From: Toxoplasma gondii ME49
Taxonomy: Eukaryota > Apicomplexa > Conoidasida > Eucoccidiorida > Sarcocystidae
Direction: 5' to 3'
Length of the DNA: 64,000 nt
Assembly (NCBI RefSeq): GCF_000006565.2
Contig: NC_031473.1
Location: forward strand, 62,001 to 126,000
This document shows, piece after piece, positions 46,701 through 59,838 of the stretch. Under the pieces are notes generated by a model. It saw only the letters and a list, made by a program, of their open reading frames with translations, ran no database searches and was not told where the DNA came from. Each line of letters starts with the position of its first letter. Position 1 is the stretch's first letter. A program made the position numbers and the translations under genes.

Positions 46701-47955
46701 TCGTTTGATCGCATTTTTCGGCCTTTCGACTCACGAGATCTCCGATGCGGCAGTAAAAATTCGCGCGAGTTAGCAGGGCCTCGCGCACCTCGACGTCTCC
46801 GTACTTTTCCTTCGCCTCCTCCAGACGCATGTCGATCGCCGCCAGTTCCTCCTTGTGCTTCTCCTCCATCGACTGAAAACATTGGTGAGAAAGAGGAAGA
46901 AATGTCAAAGGAAAAGCCACGGGAGAGAGAGAAAGAGAGAAGAAGGATAGAGAGGCAGCAAGAGAGAGATCGCAGAAGAAGAGCGACGAGGGATGAAGAA
47001 AAGAGACAGAAAAGGAAGCACGGAAGAAAGAAGGTCGAACCGAGACCGAAACTACGCAGAGACAAGCTGACGCTGCAACTCCGTCGCGAAAATGCCTAAA
47101 AGGAAAATTTCAAGGCTGCCTCATCTCTCGATTCACGATCGCAGTCAAAGTTCGTCGAAAAATATCTCTCTGCTTGCTTCCGACAAGAAGAAAGAGACAA
47201 GAGGTTGAAAGGGAGATTTAGCTGCGAAGAATGGGGGGCATCTTCTTTCTGAAAGACACTCGGGAAGGTGAGAACGCACCTGCACAAGAACTTGGTCCGC
47301 AGGCCAGCGAAACTCCTCGCAGACTTGCCGATACAGAGGCAACATGTCTGAAAAAAAACAAGAACATTCTTCCGCAAAATGTGGAGAAAGAAAAAGAAGA
47401 GAGTAAACGAGCAAAAGGGAGAGAAGAGAGAGGAGAAAAACAAGAGAGAGGAGAAAAACAAGAGAGAGACGAAAGACGGAAAGACAGGAAGAGCGAGATG
47501 ATGGAGAGAAGGGGGAAAAGCAAGACTCACCGTGTTTCTTTATGAGTTCAAGGAGGCGCTCCTTGCTCTCGGCGTGGGGTTCCGTTTCCTCCGAGAGACG
47601 TAGTTGATGCCTGAGAAAAACATTTATTTTTGGAAAAATCAAAGAATTCGCAACGTCTCTCCGAACGCATCACGCAAACACACATACATGCGCATACATT
47701 GGCATATACATTTGCAGAAAACGCACTTTTTGCCCGTCCACACCAAAAATTGAAATTCTTTCTACACGAGTGCGAACCAGCCCATAAGTTTAGAACATTT
47801 GTTTGAAACGCGAAAAGGCAGAAAGAAGATGAAAAAGGAAAGACGAAGATTTAACAAAGCAAAATGGGGAGAAAAAACAGAGAGAGTCTTTATAAGGCGA
47901 CGTACAGCAGTTGAGCGACCTCGCAAATAGGAATCGTTTCCTGAGCAACGGCCAT
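43704..47955 (-). CDS. RPN7: 26S proteasome regulatory subunit Rpn7 (PSMD6), PCI domain, ten exons
   Basis: Rpn7 is a lid subunit of the 19S particle of the proteasome and helps hold the deubiquitinating lid together. Exons are 47955-47906, 47610-47531, 47347-47280, 46872-46735, 46362-46217, 45923-45832, 45529-45299, 44834-44666, 44362-44242 and 43757-43704. All nine junctions are GT-AG and in phase, giving 382 residues against 389 in human PSMD6. Diagnostic segments are YCRIGDL, EKGGDWERRNKMKVYKGL (human EEGGDWDRRNRLKVYQGL), the PCI winged-helix part SVTIENMATAFGVSPSFI with GKLSCRIDRVNAVVESNRPD, and the C-terminal helix GDLLLNRIQKLSRVIAM. The start ATG follows an acceptor-like TTTTCGCAG 13 bases upstream, so a non-coding 5' exon is possible. 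The upstream flank to RPB3 is divergent. It is a single ordinary housekeeping gene with no missing region. Confidence 0.97.
44899..45113. repeat. (TA)n tracts in an Rpn7 intron
   Basis: Two TA-rich runs (44899-44926 and 45023-45113) in the intron between exons 45529-45299 and 44834-44666. Confidence 0.88.
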
Positions 47956-48651
47956 TTCTGCGGTGATGCTGCGAAAATAGAAAAAAGCAAGAAAAGAACG
48001 GCGACATCGATAAAAACGAGAAATAAAAAGGAGATCAACACAGAAGAGAAACACAGAGAGGAGGGCGAAGCAACTCGTGCAGTCAGAAGAAGAGGAATCG
48101 CAAAGAAAGACAACGGGAGAAAAACTGCTATCGAGACCCCACATGAATTCCACGCACAGAGCGGAGAGGGGCGAAACTGAAGGAAGAGAGAGAGAAGACG
48201 CAAGACGGGAGAAAAAAGAGAAGAGAAAAAACGAATAGAGAAAGCAAAGAGACATCGGGACGAAGACTGTGAAAAGAACGATAAAGGTAAAAAAAATGAC
48301 AAGCACGGGGAGAAGGAAAAGAAAAACTGTGGCGAAGGAGCGCACCTCGAAAGTACATGCGAAAAGAAAAAAACGAACGACGCGAAGAAGGATCCACGCC
48401 TCCAGTTCTCGTCGCGCTGTTTCACCTCCAAGTTCGGAATCCAAAGCCCCACATGCTCAACAAGTAGCGTGTCTCTTACACAGACATATACGTTTATATA
48501 TATATATATCTACATATACATCTTTGTATACACATATATATATATATATATATACATCTTTGTATATATGTATATACATATGCATGCACACTTGTGCATG
48601 TAGATTGGTCGATAGATTGACTGACACAGGTCGAGGCAAGTCCGCATACAA

Positions 48652-48684
<33 letters not shown>

Positions 48685-50589
48685 CATATACATACATATA
48701 TATATGTATATATATATATATATGAAGATATGAAAGATGCTGTGCATGCATTTATAGCGCAAGTCGATTTGGGCTGGCGTGTCCCTTTGCAGAGGATTCC
48801 GAGGGGAAATTCGATGTGCGTAGAAAGTTTGGTTCTTACGTCTCTGTTTCCTTGGCTTTTCCAGCGTCTCCATTTGTCGCCGGCGAGGCGGCCGGAGACT
48901 GAGAGCCTGTCTGCTCGGGTGCTGGGACCATGGTGGAGAATCGAGACAGAACAAGAGAATACGCGACAGAGAACAGGAAAGAGAATACGAGAGAGACCAC
49001 GGGGAGAACAAGAAAGGACTCTCGGGAGAGAAGAACGACAGTAGAAGGTTCTTTAACGCGCAGAGCGGAGTCGCTAGCGGAAAGGGCTGCGCGCGCGGGG
49101 ACGAGAGCCGCGAGTTTCCGTTGTTCTGACAGCTCAGGAGACTAAGGCGCCACACGAGAAGGCGAGGACGGAGGAAAGCGAAGGAACCTCGAGAAAAAAG
49201 AGCGAAAAGCAGGAAAAAAGGCCGGTCTGCGTCGACAGCACACACACACTGTTTCGCGCGTGTGAAGACAGGCGCCCGGACGAGCCTGGAAACGAGGAGC
49301 GTTCGGGGACGCTCAGAGTCGCAGAACGGCGCTTGCGAAGAAGGTGCAGAGAAGTCAAGAGAGAACGCGCAGCCGAGTTCCCTCCTACGTTTGCGCACAA
49401 GCGGAAAAGAGGCCTGTGCGCTCTCGTATAACTCGCGGCGCAACACCGGGTGTACGTACACCCGAAAAACTTCGAGTTTGGCGGACAAGCGGCTGGCGCG
49501 CCTCTCGGCTGCAAGAAGCTGAACGTGGACCGAGACGAATCGCTTCTTCCTGGAGAAAGTCGACGAGCGTGGACAAAGAAAAGAGAAGGAATCTGCGGCG
49601 AGGACGCCTCCGCAGACACGGAGGAAGAAGAGAGAGGAGGCCGCGAGCCTCGAAACTCTAGGCGCGGAAAAAACTGCATGCCCGCGATTTTTCGAGTTCA
49701 GCGCTGAATCGCCGGCAGTCTCTTTTCCAGGCGGGGAGAGGGGGGGGCGGCGGGCGAGGAATCCGAGTTTTTCTCAGTGCGTTGAGAGACACAAAGCCAA
49801 ACGAAGACTGGAAAACAGAAGAGCGAATGAAACGGTCTGCGGTGTAGACGGACGTCTGCGCGGAGGAGTCCTCACGCGTTTCCTCTCTCGAATTTCATGG
49901 AACGGAACGGCCTCTAGAGGAAGAACGCGCGAGCATCTTGAGCTTTCTGTCCGTTTTCGGGACTTCGTCTCTAACTTGCGTTCTCTTCTCTGTCTGACAA
50001 TCCTCTTCGAGTTGACACTCACGTCGGAAAAGCTCCACTCTGGAAACTCCAGAGTTCACTCTCTGTCGCAGCACACGAAGAAGTCGCCCTCTACCGTCGT
50101 TCTTCTTGTACTCGTTCAGACCTTCCCCTCTTCCCTCTCTGTTCTGCCGTCTCTCTCACCTCTTGTCGCCTTGTCCTCTTGTCGTTTATCTCCTTGTTTC
50201 ACCGCCGTCGACTCATCTCTGTTCTGTCGTCCTTCACCTCAACTCTCCGCCTTTCTTTTGTCTGTTGCTTGTCCTCTTTGTCTCTGAAATCACTATCGAT
50301 TGGCCAGTGACGAGGACCTCGAAGATTCGCTTCCTCCTTTGTCTCCACTCTCTCGCCTGCTGCTCCCGCTTCTTCGTGGCGCTCTCTTCTCAGGTGTATG
50401 TACACCCCAGCGGGGCCCCGTCTTGTGTCCGCTTTCGGGGCTTGGCTGACCTTTGCAGCCTCTTGGAGGCGGGGAGGAAGAGGCGAGAGCTCGCGTTGCC
50501 TCGCGTCCTCACTAGCGGGCTAACAGGAAGAGGCTGTCCCTGGTTTTCGTCTTTCTTTTCTCTTTCTTTTCTCCTCCTTTTCTGTCGAA
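47956..50589. other. Divergent intergenic region between Rpn7 and RPB3
   Basis: This 2.6-kb region must contain both promoters. TA tracts are at 48495-48570 and 48651-48725. From 48.0 to 48.4 kb and 48.95 to 49.05 kb the plus strand is purine-rich, matching intron or leader sequence of the minus-strand gene. From 50.1 kb it is strongly pyrimidine-rich, matching the RPB3 leader. A minus-strand open frame at 49679-49134 is low complexity and not called. Confidence 0.5.
48495..48725. repeat. Pair of (TA)n microsatellites 5' of Rpn7
   Basis: TA runs at 48495-48570 and 48651-48725 separated by about 80 bases of unique sequence. Confidence 0.88.
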
Positions 50590-53214
50590 ATGGACAGTTT
50601 CTTCTCACAACCTGTGCCCGGGCATGGCTCAACTCAGCGGGAGTTCGACTCTCAAGCGAGCAGTTCGGATCCGTCCTTCGCTCACTCCTCACTCGGATCT
50701 GGCGTCGCCGCTCACGCCGCTGTCTCTGGTTCTTCCGACCGCGGTCGTGGAGCCCAACTAGCGGACCCGACTCACTTGGGACGCGCGACCGAAGCACAGG
50801 ACGGCCGCGGTGCGGCCAGGGAGGAGACTGCAGGTCTGAGCGGGCAGTCTTCGACTGGAAAGAGCGACTACTTCTCTTCCCTTCTCTCGAAAAGCGAGAG
50901 TCAGAAGGCCAGCCGCTTCGACAGAGACACGTTCGCTCCTACCTCTGGAGCCCAAGCGCCGGCTGCAGGCTCTCTCTTCCCGGGGGCGGCGTTCTCCGGC
51001 TTCGCGGGCCTTGCAGCTGGCGGCTCCATGGCCTACGAACCGAGTATCGTCGTGAAAGAAGTTTCGCAAAACAAAGTCAAGTTTCTTCTGGAAAACTGCG
51101 ACGTCTCCATCGCAAACGGCCTCCGTCGCGTCATGGTAAAACGCCGGCGAACCTCGTTAAAGCACAAGGCGAAAATTTCGGAAAAGAGTTTCTCAGAGCT
51201 CGAAAGATACGCGAGAGCGCAAAAATGCATCCATATACGTCCTCAGTCTTTCACATGTGCATAGTCTTCACACACAATTGCACTCATCTGTTTCCAAAGT
51301 TTAAATCTCTATTTATATATACACACTTTCATATAGAAAGATATAGACTGATGCATACTGTTACGCATACATGCATACATGCGTATACATATATGTATAT
51401 ATATATATGTATATATATATATATGTATATGTGTATTTATATGTGTGTTTGTGTGATTGCATACACGGGCGGATGCAGACGCAGCAGGTTCACCTGCATG
51501 AATGCGCGTTTAAGATGTTTGTGCAGAAGAAGACATGATATTCCCTGTCAGAGTCGCTTGCGACTCTTTTTCTTTCGAGAGAACCAGCCTTCTGGAAATG
51601 TCCAAGGGGTCTGGCGAGCCAGGCGCATGCGAAGAGAGAACAGACGCCATGTGTCGCTGTCCCTGTTGCGCAAGTCGGCGAAGTTCGACTTCCAGAGGCA
51701 GACTTCTTCAGTTCTTTCGATTGCCCCCAGTGCGTTCTTCTTCTGTGAAGTGAAACGCCCTGCAAATGCCTCACTTTTGTTTTTGTGCCGCCAGATTTCA
51801 GAGGTTCCCAGCCTCGCCATCGATCTAGTCACCGTGTACGAAAACACGAGCGTCTTGCACGATGAATATATCTCTCACAGGTCAGCCACTGGTTCTCTTC
51901 AACTTCTCTTCAACTTCTCTTCAACTTCTCTTCGCTTCTTTCCATGTTCTCTGAGTGGCGCGTTCTCCCCTGCCCTGGCCCCCTGCCCTCCCCTCCCCTT
52001 GCCCTCGTCGCAGCTTCGCGGCTTCGCTTTGTTTTTGTCTTCTCGCCTCTTCTTCCATGGCCTGACAGACGCACTCCGTCGCGCGAGTGCATGCACGCCC
52101 AAAAGCAGAGACCCCCGTGGATTTTGGCGCCTGTCCACTTGCAGACGTGAAGCGTTCCGCTGGCTCTTTGTGTCGCGCGTCTTCGTCGCGAACCTCTCTG
52201 AGGGTGTCTCCGGACGGAGAGGAGACACGAGAGTCTCTGCGTGTATTGCCTCTGCGCGTGGACGCGCGCGCGCGTCTCAGTCGCTGCGTCGAAAGTCTCG
52301 CAGGGCCTCCTTTTTGTCTCCGTCCGTCTTTGCAGGCTCGGACTGCTTCCCATCGACAGCACGCGTGTGGCGGAGTTCGTCAACCGCGATGTAGGCCCCA
52401 ACCTTGTCTGCTTCCTCTGTTGCGCCAGCTGGGTTGTCCCTCCGTTGCCCGCGTCCCCGTTTGAATCTTCCTCTTCTCACCCGCCTCCCCACACCACAGC
52501 GGTCCAGGAAAGGCCCAGCCGTTCGAAGCTTTTCCGCTTCACCTCGAGGCGGGGCGCCGCCATTCACTGCAGCCGCTCCTGAGGCCGCAGCCCTCCTTCG
52601 AATCCCCAGTGCAGCTTCAAGCAGAAGAGCGGAGAGAACGCTTCTGTCCGTCAACGTGTCTTGTCTTGCGTCTCCCCATGTCTCGCGCCTTTCTCGCTGG
52701 CAACTTCTTCTTCATCCCGGTCTCTTGCCTTTTTCTCCGTTCTTTTCTCCAGGACTGCGACTGCGCGGACCACTGCTCGCGGTGCAGCGTGCAGTACGCA
52801 CTCGACGTGGTTTGCGAACGCGACTCGCTCCTCGTCACTCACCGAGACATCGTCGCCGACAACGCGCGCGGCGCCTCCCTCGCCTCGGCCGGCTTCCTCG
52901 ACCTCGGATGCCCCATGCCGGTGCCTCTCCTCCGCGAAATGCAGGAAAAAGAAATGGTAAAGCGAGACAGAAGTGCAGAGCTCCGCGCTGTGTAACACGA
53001 ATCCGAGAAATGGTGTCGCTTCCAGCGGCAACGAACGCGTTCCGTCTCCGTGTATAGAAACAATGAGATTTCGTCTCTCCTCGAAAAAGAAAACGAACGT
53101 TCTGCGCCCCTGAACAGAAACAGACACCGTAGAAATAGACAGAGTTGTCACACACACATACACACATACACACATACACACATACACACATACACATATA
53201 TATATATATATATA

Positions 53215-53250
<36 letters not shown>

Positions 53251-56104
53251 TATCTGGATGTATGAATATATGCGTGTGCACATGGAGTGGTGCTTGCAGT
53301 TCTGTGAACATGCGCCTATGCGTCAGTGTCTTAAGTTCCTGTCGAGACAGAGGTCGGCATGAATATGAGACACGGAGGACTTTTCAGATTTTACGGAGAA
53401 GAGGAGCCAGTGTGTGTTGTTTCCAGGACGGCATTCCTATCGTCAAACTGCGCAAAAATCAGAGCGTGAACATGCGAATGACGGCGACCAAGGTGAGGAG
53501 AAAAGGCCTTCGGGTATCTGTGCGGTTGCGCGCCGATCTCGGACGGCTCGCTCTTCTCTGTCGCGCTGCACAACTTCTCGAAAGCTTCATCTGTGCCTCG
53601 TCTTCGCTGTGTGTCTTTTCCTTTGTCTTCTCGCTTTTCTCTCCGAGTTGAATGATGCAGAAGCCTTCGGTGTGAAGCTGTTAACTGCTCCTCGGCTACA
53701 CGCTGTGTGGGGTTCTGGTTGATGCCTCTTCCGCACGTAGGAAGAAGCAACAGCTTGGTGGAAGGCAGGTCGACTTTTTTCTCTTTCCGCCGTCGTGCCT
53801 GAAGGGCGCCCGCGTTTTTTTGTGGGCTGTGAGCTTCAACGCTTTCCTCAGATTTTTACCGTCTTTTTCCTCACATTTTCACATTTTTTCATGTTTTTTT
53901 GCTTTTTTTCACTGATTTTTACTTCTTCTTTAGGGCATCGGCAAAGTGCATGCAAAATGGTCGCCAGTCGCGACGGCTTCGTACAAATTTGAGCCGGAAA
54001 TCGCTTTCGAAGAAGACCTGCTCGCAAGGGCCCCAGCAGAAGTCAAGAGGCAAATGTGAGGAGGCGAAGCTCGTTGAAAAGCAGAAACCCAAGAGCAAGA
54101 AGAGAATGCAGAAAAGAACGCAGGACAGAAACGAGAAGGTGACCCAGCAGAGAGGACACAGAGGGGAGACCAGAGGAAAGAAAAGAGGAGAACGGCAGAG
54201 AACCGACAAGGAAATGCGAAAAAGAATTCAGAAGGAGAAGAACATCGAGAAAGAGAACTGAGGAGAGAACGTCGGATTTTCTAGGATTTCAGGAAGCTGA
54301 GTCATTTAGCGTACCGCGGGGAAAGTTGGGAATTTTGCGAAGAGTGGAACAACTGCGTGTGCAGTCGTAGGAGGGCAGAGCGACAGAGGGGTATTTTTCC
54401 GCAAAGAAGTCAGATATGTTTCCTTTTCTTCTCTGTTTCCTCAGAGCTGCATCATGCCCTCGCGAAGTCTTCTCCTTCATTGACGACACTGCGACAGGAG
54501 GTGAGGACATTGCCTTGTGTTGTCTTTGCGGTCTCTTCTCGGTTTTCGCGGTTTTTCTGTTTTCAGTGTGGGTCGTCAGCGACAGATTCTTCTGCTGGTT
54601 CGCAGGCTTGTTCTTCCTTCGCTTCGCTTTCCTCTCTTCCTTCTCCTCTCAGTCGCACTTCCCTTTTCTGCTTTTTTCTCCAGGCACCGGAGTTCTGCGC
54701 GTCGAAAACAAAATGAACTGCATGTGAGTCCGCAGAGCTCGAACAAGCAGATACTCTCTTCAAAATAAAATTCCACATTTCCAGACACACACACATATAA
54801 GTGTATATATATATATGTATATGTATTTGCAAGCAGACAGAAAGGTAAATCTACATATGAAGTGTGTCACAACTTACAGGTTTCTGTTTTTCGCTGCTCC
54901 TCTGCTTTGCATGCCTCCATGCAGAGTTGTGCATAAGCATGGATGGCTTTAAGTGCGCACAGAGGAAAAAGTGTATTTATTTGTCTTTTTCTGTATCTGT
55001 TTTGTGGACTGAAGTTTCTGAACTTTGGCGGAGGTTGCTGTTTGGTGGCTGCGAGAGAGAGAACCGGGAGAGAACGGCATTTCGTTTTTTTTTCAGCTTC
55101 TGCGACCAGTGCAAAGTCAAGGCTCAGGAACTCGGCTTTCGAAGGTTGGTTCGCGTCGAACCCAACGAGCGAAAGTTTCACTTCACTGTCGAGGTGCGTT
55201 CCTTTCACTCGAACTTTCAAAGTTTCAACTTGTCAGGCGAAGACCTTGCATGCAGCGGAGCGCCGCAGGCGCTCCTCAGAGACAAGCGCTGCAGCCACAA
55301 ACGCAGGAACTAATTTTTAAAGTGCACGACATCTGCGAGAGGCTACAAATGCGCACTACGTATATATTTATGTTTATATATATATATTTATGTATATATA
55401 TTATATTTATGTATATATTTATATGTGTATGGTGTCTTTGTGCAGATGTGGAATCTACCTGTGTGTATCAAGGGATCCACGCGTCCCTTATGTGTATGAA
55501 TAGATAGATGTAGATTCGATATCTGCATGCAAACACAGAACATATAATTATGTATGCACACATCTGCGCAGAAAAATCTGTTGTGTCTGTCCATCTCATT
55601 CTCTCCACGCCTCCCCTCCCCCCCCCCCCCCCACGGTTACCTCGAGCCACGGGGCTGCTGAAGACAGCTGTCCCGATGTTGGACTTCTTCGATCTCCTAC
55701 GACAGCAAGGCTTTTCTACGTCGTTGTGTTCTGCGTGCATTGTGGGTGGTTTCTTGTTATTGCGCGTCCAACAGCGAGAGAAGACAACGCCTCAGATGCG
55801 AGGAGGATCCGCGCCGTCGTACCTAGGAGCAGTAGCTGTAGAATGAATCCCCCGCTCCCCCGCGCTCATCGCTCTCTGTTTGCTCGGTTTCCTCGTCTCT
55901 CTGCTGCTTTCCTGCCTGCAGTCAACCGGAGTGATGCCTGCAGAGCAGATTGTGGAGATGGCTTTCGACATCTTGCTGAACAAAGTGACCGAGTTAGAGG
56001 GCCTCGTTTCACAAGCGAGTGCACGGGCGACGGGAGCTTCGACTTTCGCTTCCGCCGCAGAGGCGCGGCCGAGCGGGGGCTCCGTTCGCCTCGATCTCGA
56101 CTGA
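50590..56104 (+). CDS. RPB3: RNA polymerase II subunit RPB3 (POLR2C) with long N-terminal extension, ten exons
   Basis: RPB3 is the alpha-like subunit that dimerises with RPB11 to seed assembly of RNA polymerase II. Exons are 50590-51135, 51795-51880, 52336-52390, 52753-52956, 53427-53492, 53934-54055, 54445-54500, 54684-54723, 55097-55193 and 55922-56104, all in phase, for 484 residues. The conserved core starts near M147: KVKFLLENCDVSIANGLRRVM, TSVLHDEYISHRLGLLPID, PIVKLRKNQSVNMRM and KVHAKWSPVATASY. The Zn-binding cluster C231xC233xxxC237xxC240 (DCDCADHCSRC) is present, which separates RPB3 from the Pol I/III AC40 paralogue. The C-terminal dimerisation helix follows STGVMPAEQIVEMAFDILLNK. 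Residues 1-146 are a Ser/Gly/Ala-rich extension absent from yeast and human RPB3; M147 could be an internal start giving a 338-residue form. Introns hold TA tracts and a 12-bp repeat. Confidence 0.96.
51375..51440. repeat. (TA)n microsatellite in RPB3 intron 1
   Basis: Alternating TA with GTATAT interruptions between RPB3 exons 1 and 2. Confidence 0.88.
51895..51935. repeat. 12-bp tandem repeat in RPB3 intron 2
   Basis: The unit TTCAACTTCTCT is repeated about three times, starting within 20 bases of the donor of RPB3 exon 2. Confidence 0.85.
53147..53250. repeat. (CACATA)n then (TA)n microsatellite in RPB3 intron 4
   Basis: Seven or so CACATA/CACACATA units pass directly into an alternating TA run, between RPB3 exons 4 and 5. 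Confidence 0.9.
55360..55428. repeat. (TA)n/(TTTA)n microsatellite in RPB3 intron 9
   Basis: TATATTTATG units in the intron before the last RPB3 exon. A shorter TA run at 54795-54830 lies in the preceding intron. Confidence 0.85.
55617..55633. repeat. Poly-C run
   Basis: A near-uninterrupted run of about 15 cytosines in the last RPB3 intron. It is the longest G/C homopolymer I saw in the window and a likely site of length error in assembly. Confidence 0.85.
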
Positions 56105-59100
56105 GGAAAGCGCGGAGAAGAGGAAGGAGAAAACAGAAAGAAGAGAAGAGAGAAAGAGCGGGAGCAGCGAAGCGAGAGACTTGGGGAAGACACCTCCAGA
56201 GACAAATGCATTTCCCACTCTCGCAGAACTTTCCGTCGTGCTTCTTTTCGCGCAACTTGCTCACGCATAAAATTAAATCGTCTTTCTCTCATATTCCTCA
56301 TTCTGCTATCTTACCAACACTGTGAGCGTACACATATATATATATATATATTTATACATATATATACACATATATACATATATATACACATATATACATA
56401 TATATACATATGTATATACATATATATAGGTATATGTATTTATGATTCAAAGACTGGTACACATAAGTATATATATGTATGTTTTTACTCATACGTATGG
56501 GTGTACAATTTTTTGTGTTGGTGTGTGGGTTTGCTGCATTTGTGCGTCTGCCCGTGGGGATAGGTTGGCAGCGTATGTCTCTTTTTCCTTCCACGAAAAC
56601 TTGGACGGAGACGGCAAGACAGACTTTCTTGCTTCGTCATTCTCTGAAAAAACAAAGGTGTCGAAAGATTCGCTCGCCTGCATGCACTGCTAGCCCGTGC
56701 GTGTCTCCGCCTCTCTGTACTTTCTGTCCCGCTTGTCTTTTTCGCATGTTTCAGCTCTCTTCTCCCATGTTTTCTGTTACTCGATTTCTCTCTTATCTGT
56801 GGGGCACCCGCCGAGAGAGGTTTAGAGATCCCCTCGCCTCTCTTCACGTTTGAAGCAACGACGTAAAGAACTTTTTTATCCGTCATAAAGGTGCGATGAT
56901 CTTTACACAGGAAGGTTTCGTTTCAGACAGCAAACCCATCAAAGACTGCAGCAGACTCTGGTGTCAAATGGTTTGCTTCGGAGCCTCAAGGCTCTCGCGC
57001 TTTGGGTGCCTTGTGCCCCCACATGTTGACGTAGAATGCGTAATGTTGAAAGCCTACTTTTTCTCTGAAGCCTTTCTCAAGTTTAGCGTCATCAATTCAT
57101 TTTCAAAGATGCACAGACTTCATCCTAGGACTATCCATTTCGAAATAGAACAAACGCGCTACCTGAAACGCCTCACGTTCCAAAAACGTGAGTTTGAAGG
57201 AAGTTGAAGGTTTCCGAGTAGGCGCCGAATACCAGTTTACTCAGTGCACTTAGCGTGACGATCGCGAACAGTGCAGTGGAACACGGATACAAAAAAAAGA
57301 CCCTCGAGAGTACCGCGACTAGCAGCTCTACAGCACCCAGTTTACATCTTGCATGCGGCCTTCACAGCTGCATTCTTCTGTCTACTTCATGCGGTAGGTA
57401 CTCAGACAAGAGAGCGTGGGCTCTTAAGGCAGCCAAAAGTGAGCTTATTTCAGATTGAGGTTTCTCAACTGCAGTGGTGTGTGCCCATAGGAAGGTCCAC
57501 TTATAAGGCGCTTCTGACAAGGGTGCTGGCGCGCTGACGAGATCTTGTGCAGGGGAACCCCATTTTGGAGTGCGCGACAGGGCCGCGAAGAAACTGTAAA
57601 TGGTTTTCATAACAGTAAACTCCAAATTGTCAATACGTTTTCGTGACCCGAAGACATTCAACTAAAGCTTTTATTTATGTGCATGGAGGGTAATACACCG
57701 CAAACCTTTTCGTCTTTTCACGTGAAGATTTGAACTTACATATGCTCTGCGTTGCTTCCACAGAACTTAGAGGCAAGTTGGGCTTCCACGTGTCTTGTTT
57801 CTCTGGAGAACCGGAAGAGAAATGAACAAAGAATCTCCAAAGATGCCAGAGTGCCATGCGTCGCTCGCGTAAGAAGAAAGTACGCAGGAATCACACATTT
57901 TTTGTGCACGTAAAGCACTACGGCCGTCAAGGGCGCCAGCGAATTCTCGCGAGATAAAGCCCTTCAAGATTGGAACGAGTAGTCGAACTTACGGTCACTT
58001 TCGATATGCTCGAGAGAGAAAAGGAGTTTGCCAGAACCGAGGAACTCCAATGGAGAGTGCCTAACAGGGTGTCGACCAAGGCTCTGCACCTACGTCTGTG
58101 TGTGTCATCGTTCACAAGCAGACAGCAACTGCGGCGCGTGCGACCCCGCGTAAAGTTTTGTAGTAACTGTCGTACAAGCATTTCAACTAGAAGAGAGACA
58201 CGAGCTTGAAAGCATACACAACTTGGTGATCTCACTGTTTTGCTGTAGCCGCATAGCGCTATTTCCGTCCTACAACAGACTCTCACCTGCCTTTGACGTT
58301 GCCTCCCATTACATGTGTGTTACAAAATACACACGCATACATATTATATGTATATATTTATACATGGATGCATGGACATCTGTCTGAAGAAGAACCTTCC
58401 AGTCAACAAAGCCGACCCGATTGCCCCGTTTCTTCCTCAGAGTTGTCCCTTTCTTCCGGAATTCAATGCGTCTGTTCCAGTTCGTTTCCTCGGCCTGGCA
58501 GCAACTCTCGATCGAGCGACTCGAGGTGTGGGCGTTTCGTGGTCAGCTGACCTTTCTGTGAGTTCGTCGTTCTGTCCTTCTCGAAGAAAATGAGAGATTT
58601 GCACCTTGGCTTCTCGAATTCTCCGGCCATTCCTCTCCAGGGAGGAAAACAGTCTAGGTTTCGCCGGGACAACAGGGGAAACATGCCCCCCCTGTTCTCT
58701 GTTCGTAGGATACGCTGGAAGCCGACGGTCGAGGCTCGCGGCTGGTATATTTGTCCGCGCTCATTCACGAAGTTGTCGCGCGTACACACACGCAGTTCTG
58801 TTCTTGTCAGAGGTGTTTTCGTTCTTTGCGTCTGGACAGCAGAAGCCAAGACGGAATCGCTGAAGTGCTGAATAAGCGTCGTTTTAATCAAACATCAGAT
58901 ACGGAGACTCCACGTACCACGGCTGGCTTTTCCCCAGTCGCCAACAAACGCGACGAAGGCGCTGTTTCCGCTGCTTTCGACGAGGGGCGAATTTCGACTT
59001 TTCCATGGTCCCTCTGTGCAATAAAAAGCTTGGTAGTTCTACCACAAGTCCATACGATGTCAGCAGGTGGTGAGCAATACAAACCCAGCAGCAGCAGCGG

Positions 59101-59838
59101 CTAAATCGCAGTGTTTTTACCCGCCAATGTTCATTTATGTCCGCAAGTGAAGGCGTTTCCATTCACCGACTCCTTGTGTGTGTAAACAGGTGACTTTTGA
59201 GTTGGGTACGAGTCCTATTCAGAGGCAGTGCTTGCCCTCCTTGTCTGAATGTCCTTTCTCGAATGAAATACAAGTCGTCCACAGGAACGGTTGCTTTTCG
59301 GGAGTCAAACAGAAAGTCGTCGTCTGCATCTCATCACTGGACCGCCGTTTCCAAATCCTTGACTAGACTGTGTCGTCTGCCGGTGAAGTTTGTGAGACAG
59401 TGCCGTCACTTTGAGTTGGGGAAGCGGCTCTGTTTCTCGCGTTCAAATAGGGTGTGCTTCAAAAGAAAGACCTTCCCGACTAGAGAGGATTTCTCGATCT
59501 GTCGAAGTCCTTTTCGCAGCACACCCCGTGGCGCCAAAAAAATCATTTTAACCATTTTTTTTCACTTTTTCTCCTGCTTGCACATGTACGCATCTGCAGT
59601 CTCTCCTCTTGGGATGCAAGCAGTCATTTCGCGAAAAGAGTGGAGTGTTCGGCATTCGTGTTTAGCGAGTTCTCAGCGGCGTGTTTCTTCCTCCGTTCCT
59701 GCCCGCTCGATTTTCGTTTTGCGTCTCTCTCCCCCTCCATTTTTCTCTCCTCTCCTCCTCTTCCGCCTTTCTGCGCCTTCCCTTCTCTGTGTCCACTAAA
59801 GCAAACGGGTGGTTTCTCAGACGAGTCTGACGAGCACA
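56105..59838. other. Intergenic region between RPB3 and the hydrolase gene
   Basis: RPB3 and the hydrolase are both on the plus strand. TA/TACA tracts lie at 56330-56430. From 56.9 to 59.5 kb the sequence is balanced, unique and free of microsatellites, with only short unsupported frames, for example 58315-58593 on plus. From about 59.6 kb the plus strand is CT-rich, consistent with the leader of the gene starting at 59839. No RNA gene was recognised. Confidence 0.5.
56330..56430. repeat. (TATATACA)n microsatellite 3' of RPB3
   Basis: A TA run followed by five or six TATATACACA/TATATACA units, about 230 bases after the RPB3 stop codon. Confidence 0.88.
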
